Positions 5,911 through 6,454 of a stretch of 6,454 bases of DNA are shown piece by piece. The position numbers were made by a program, and so were the translations under genes. Each line of letters starts with the position of its first letter. The stretch's first letter is position 1. Where the stretch lies: contig JAAKFW010000087.1 in NCBI GenBank assembly GCA_011064905.1, forward strand, positions 1 through 6,454, in the 5' to 3' direction. The notes under the pieces are model-generated. The model was not told where the DNA came from, did no database searches, and worked only from the letters and a program-made list of their open reading frames with translations. This DNA is from Candidatus Anoxychlamydiales bacterium. GTDB taxonomy: Bacteria; Chlamydiota; Chlamydiia; Chlamydiales; SM23-39.

Positions 5911-5940
5911 TTGACAAATATATAACTAAACATTTAAACT
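5911..5940 (+). promoter_or_regulatory. Promoter candidate with perfect -35 for the small-protein array
   Basis: A perfect TTGACA at 5911-5916 is followed after 18 bases by TAAACT (5935-5940, four of six against TATAAT). A start near 5947 would give a leader of about 33 bases ending in GGGAGG before the ATG at 5980. The weak -10 and slightly long spacing suggest that an activator may be needed. Confidence 0.45.
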
Positions 5941-5958
5941 GCATAGTCAAACATTTAA
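5928..5958 (+). repeat. AAACATTTAA direct repeat, 21-bp spacing, at the promoter
   Basis: AAACATTTAA occurs at 5928-5937 and 5949-5958. The 21-bp spacing equals two helical turns, so both copies face the same side of the DNA. One copy overlaps the putative -10 box and the other covers the start region, as expected of a repressor operator. Chance is possible in DNA this AT-rich. Confidence 0.45.
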
Positions 5959-5979
5959 TCCATTATCTTTGGGAGGTCT

Positions 5980-6264
5980 ATGTCAACTCATGCAATAAAT
6001 CAGTCAGTTCAACAACATGTTGTTTCTTCTTCAAATTCTACTTTGGGCAGGTTTTCTTTGAGTTTACCAAGCGTTACACGCAATCTTAATAAAATTACAG
6101 TTTTAGCAATAGCATTTTTTGCTTTGTCTAATTTGAGAGGAGCTTCAGCTGGTCCTCTAGAGTATGCTGCTTGTGTAACTGCTTGTACTTTGTTCGCTAC
6201 TCCTGCTGCTTTTCCAGCATGTGTAACAGCCTGTATTCCTCTTATTTTTATACCAACTCCTTAA
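5980..6264 (+). CDS. Small secreted-type protein with two C-x3-C motifs, first of a tandem pair
   Basis: No named family is certain. The 94-residue product starts with a polar Ser/Gln-rich region (1-22), then GRFSLSLPSVTRNLNK (23-38), a hydrophobic segment TVLAIAFFALS (40-50), and LRGASA, a plausible signal-peptidase site after Ala57. The predicted mature part is about 37 residues: GPLEYAACVTACT, a spacer, PACVTACIP, ending IFIPTP. ACVTAC occurs twice (64-69 and 80-85) with Cys65, 69, 81 and 85, an even set suited to two disulfides or metal binding. The ATG is preceded by GGGAGG at 3 bases or slightly more. The next gene starts 54 bp downstream with the same leader, so the two are probably co-transcribed. 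Periplasmic or extracellular delivery is inferred from the leader. From memory, small eukaryotic proteins with GPLxYxxC...C and an APTP-like end look similar, which needs a search. Confidence 0.8.
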   Translation: MSTHAINQSVQQHVVSSSNSTLGRFSLSLPSVTRNLNKITVLAIAFFALSNLRGASAGPLEYAACVTACTLFATPAAFPACVTACIPLIFIPTP

Positions 6265-6318
6265 TTAGGAGCTTTGTAAAGTGTACAAAAAAAATTAACC
6301 ATCTAAAAGGAGGTAAGC

Positions 6319-6454
6319 ATGTTAACAAGTGCAATCCAATCAAGCCGACAAATGATTCCATCACAAGAACAAGTGACAGGAAAATTCTCCACTTTAATTC
6401 CAAAGGTATCAATAAATTTGAACAAAGCAGCTCTTCTAGCTTTTGCTATATTTG
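6319..6454 (+). CDS. Second paralogue of the small leader-bearing family, cut by the right edge
   Basis: The frame from ATG 6319-6321 is open for 45 codons to the window end. It begins MLTSAIQSSRQ and continues to GKFSTLIPKVSINLNKAALL and AFAIF. It aligns with the upstream protein: M-x-T...AI near the start, then G-(R/K)-FS, a Pro-x-Val, NLNK, and a hydrophobic L(L)A-x-A-x-F segment. The mature part is outside the window, so it is unknown whether the C-x3-C motifs recur. A very strong AAAGGAGG lies about 6 bases before the ATG. I see no promoter in the 54-bp gap after the first paralogue, so co-transcription is likely. The conserved leader implies shared export or processing. Confidence 0.8.
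   Translation, partial: MLTSAIQSSRQMIPSQEQVTGKFSTLIPKVSINLNKAALLAFAIF

Noticed and set aside
6255..6272. Hairpin CTCCT/AGGAG over the stop codon of the first array gene as a terminator
   Set aside because: The stem is only 5 bp and is not followed by a T-tract. The next gene is closely spaced with no promoter between, so read-through is more likely.

Overview
The window is AT-rich, carries one intact housekeeping gene, and is otherwise a mix of small unknown genes, decayed genes and repeats. The transketolase and the small hydrophobic or Ser/Thr-rich proteins best fit an environmental, amoeba- or arthropod-associated member of the Chlamydiota (Rhabdochlamydia- or Simkania-like). This placement rests on protein flavour only, not on a search, and another obligate intracellular lineage is possible.

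Layout. 1-1760 (minus): transketolase, intact but running off the left edge. 1811-1894: intergenic hairpins, including a 15-bp perfect stem that fits a terminator for the next gene. 1934-2320 (minus): a small, very hydrophobic unknown protein with a good promoter; an inclusion-membrane-like or other membrane role is possible. 2493-3013 (minus): a badly decayed AAA ATPase/DUF4143 (COG1373-type) gene, readable only through frameshifts and deletions. 3240-3353: three direct repeats of 32-bp period plus an inverted copy, ending 3 bp before the start codon of an intact AAA ATPase/DUF4143 gene of a different subgroup (3357-4520, plus). 4570-4779 (minus): the front half of a DsbB-like gene, lost just beyond the ATPase 3' end. 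4981-5150 (minus): remnant of a helix-turn-helix transposase. 5328-5576 (plus): a Ser/Thr-rich, glycine-zipper small protein. 5980-6264 and 6319-end (plus): two tandem paralogues of a small protein family with a conserved N-terminal leader. The complete copy has a signal-peptide-like segment and a short mature part with two C-x3-C motifs.

How it fits together. Transketolase belongs to the pentose phosphate pathway and has no evident functional link to its neighbours. The middle 2.7 kb looks like a turnover zone: one ATPase gene decaying, another intact with its own repeat-dense control region, a half-deleted membrane gene and a dead insertion sequence. The right end holds a probable array of small secreted or membrane-directed proteins with strong Shine-Dalgarno sites. 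The most promising leads for something undescribed are the repeat array at the intact ATPase start and the tandem leader/Cys-motif family at the right edge.
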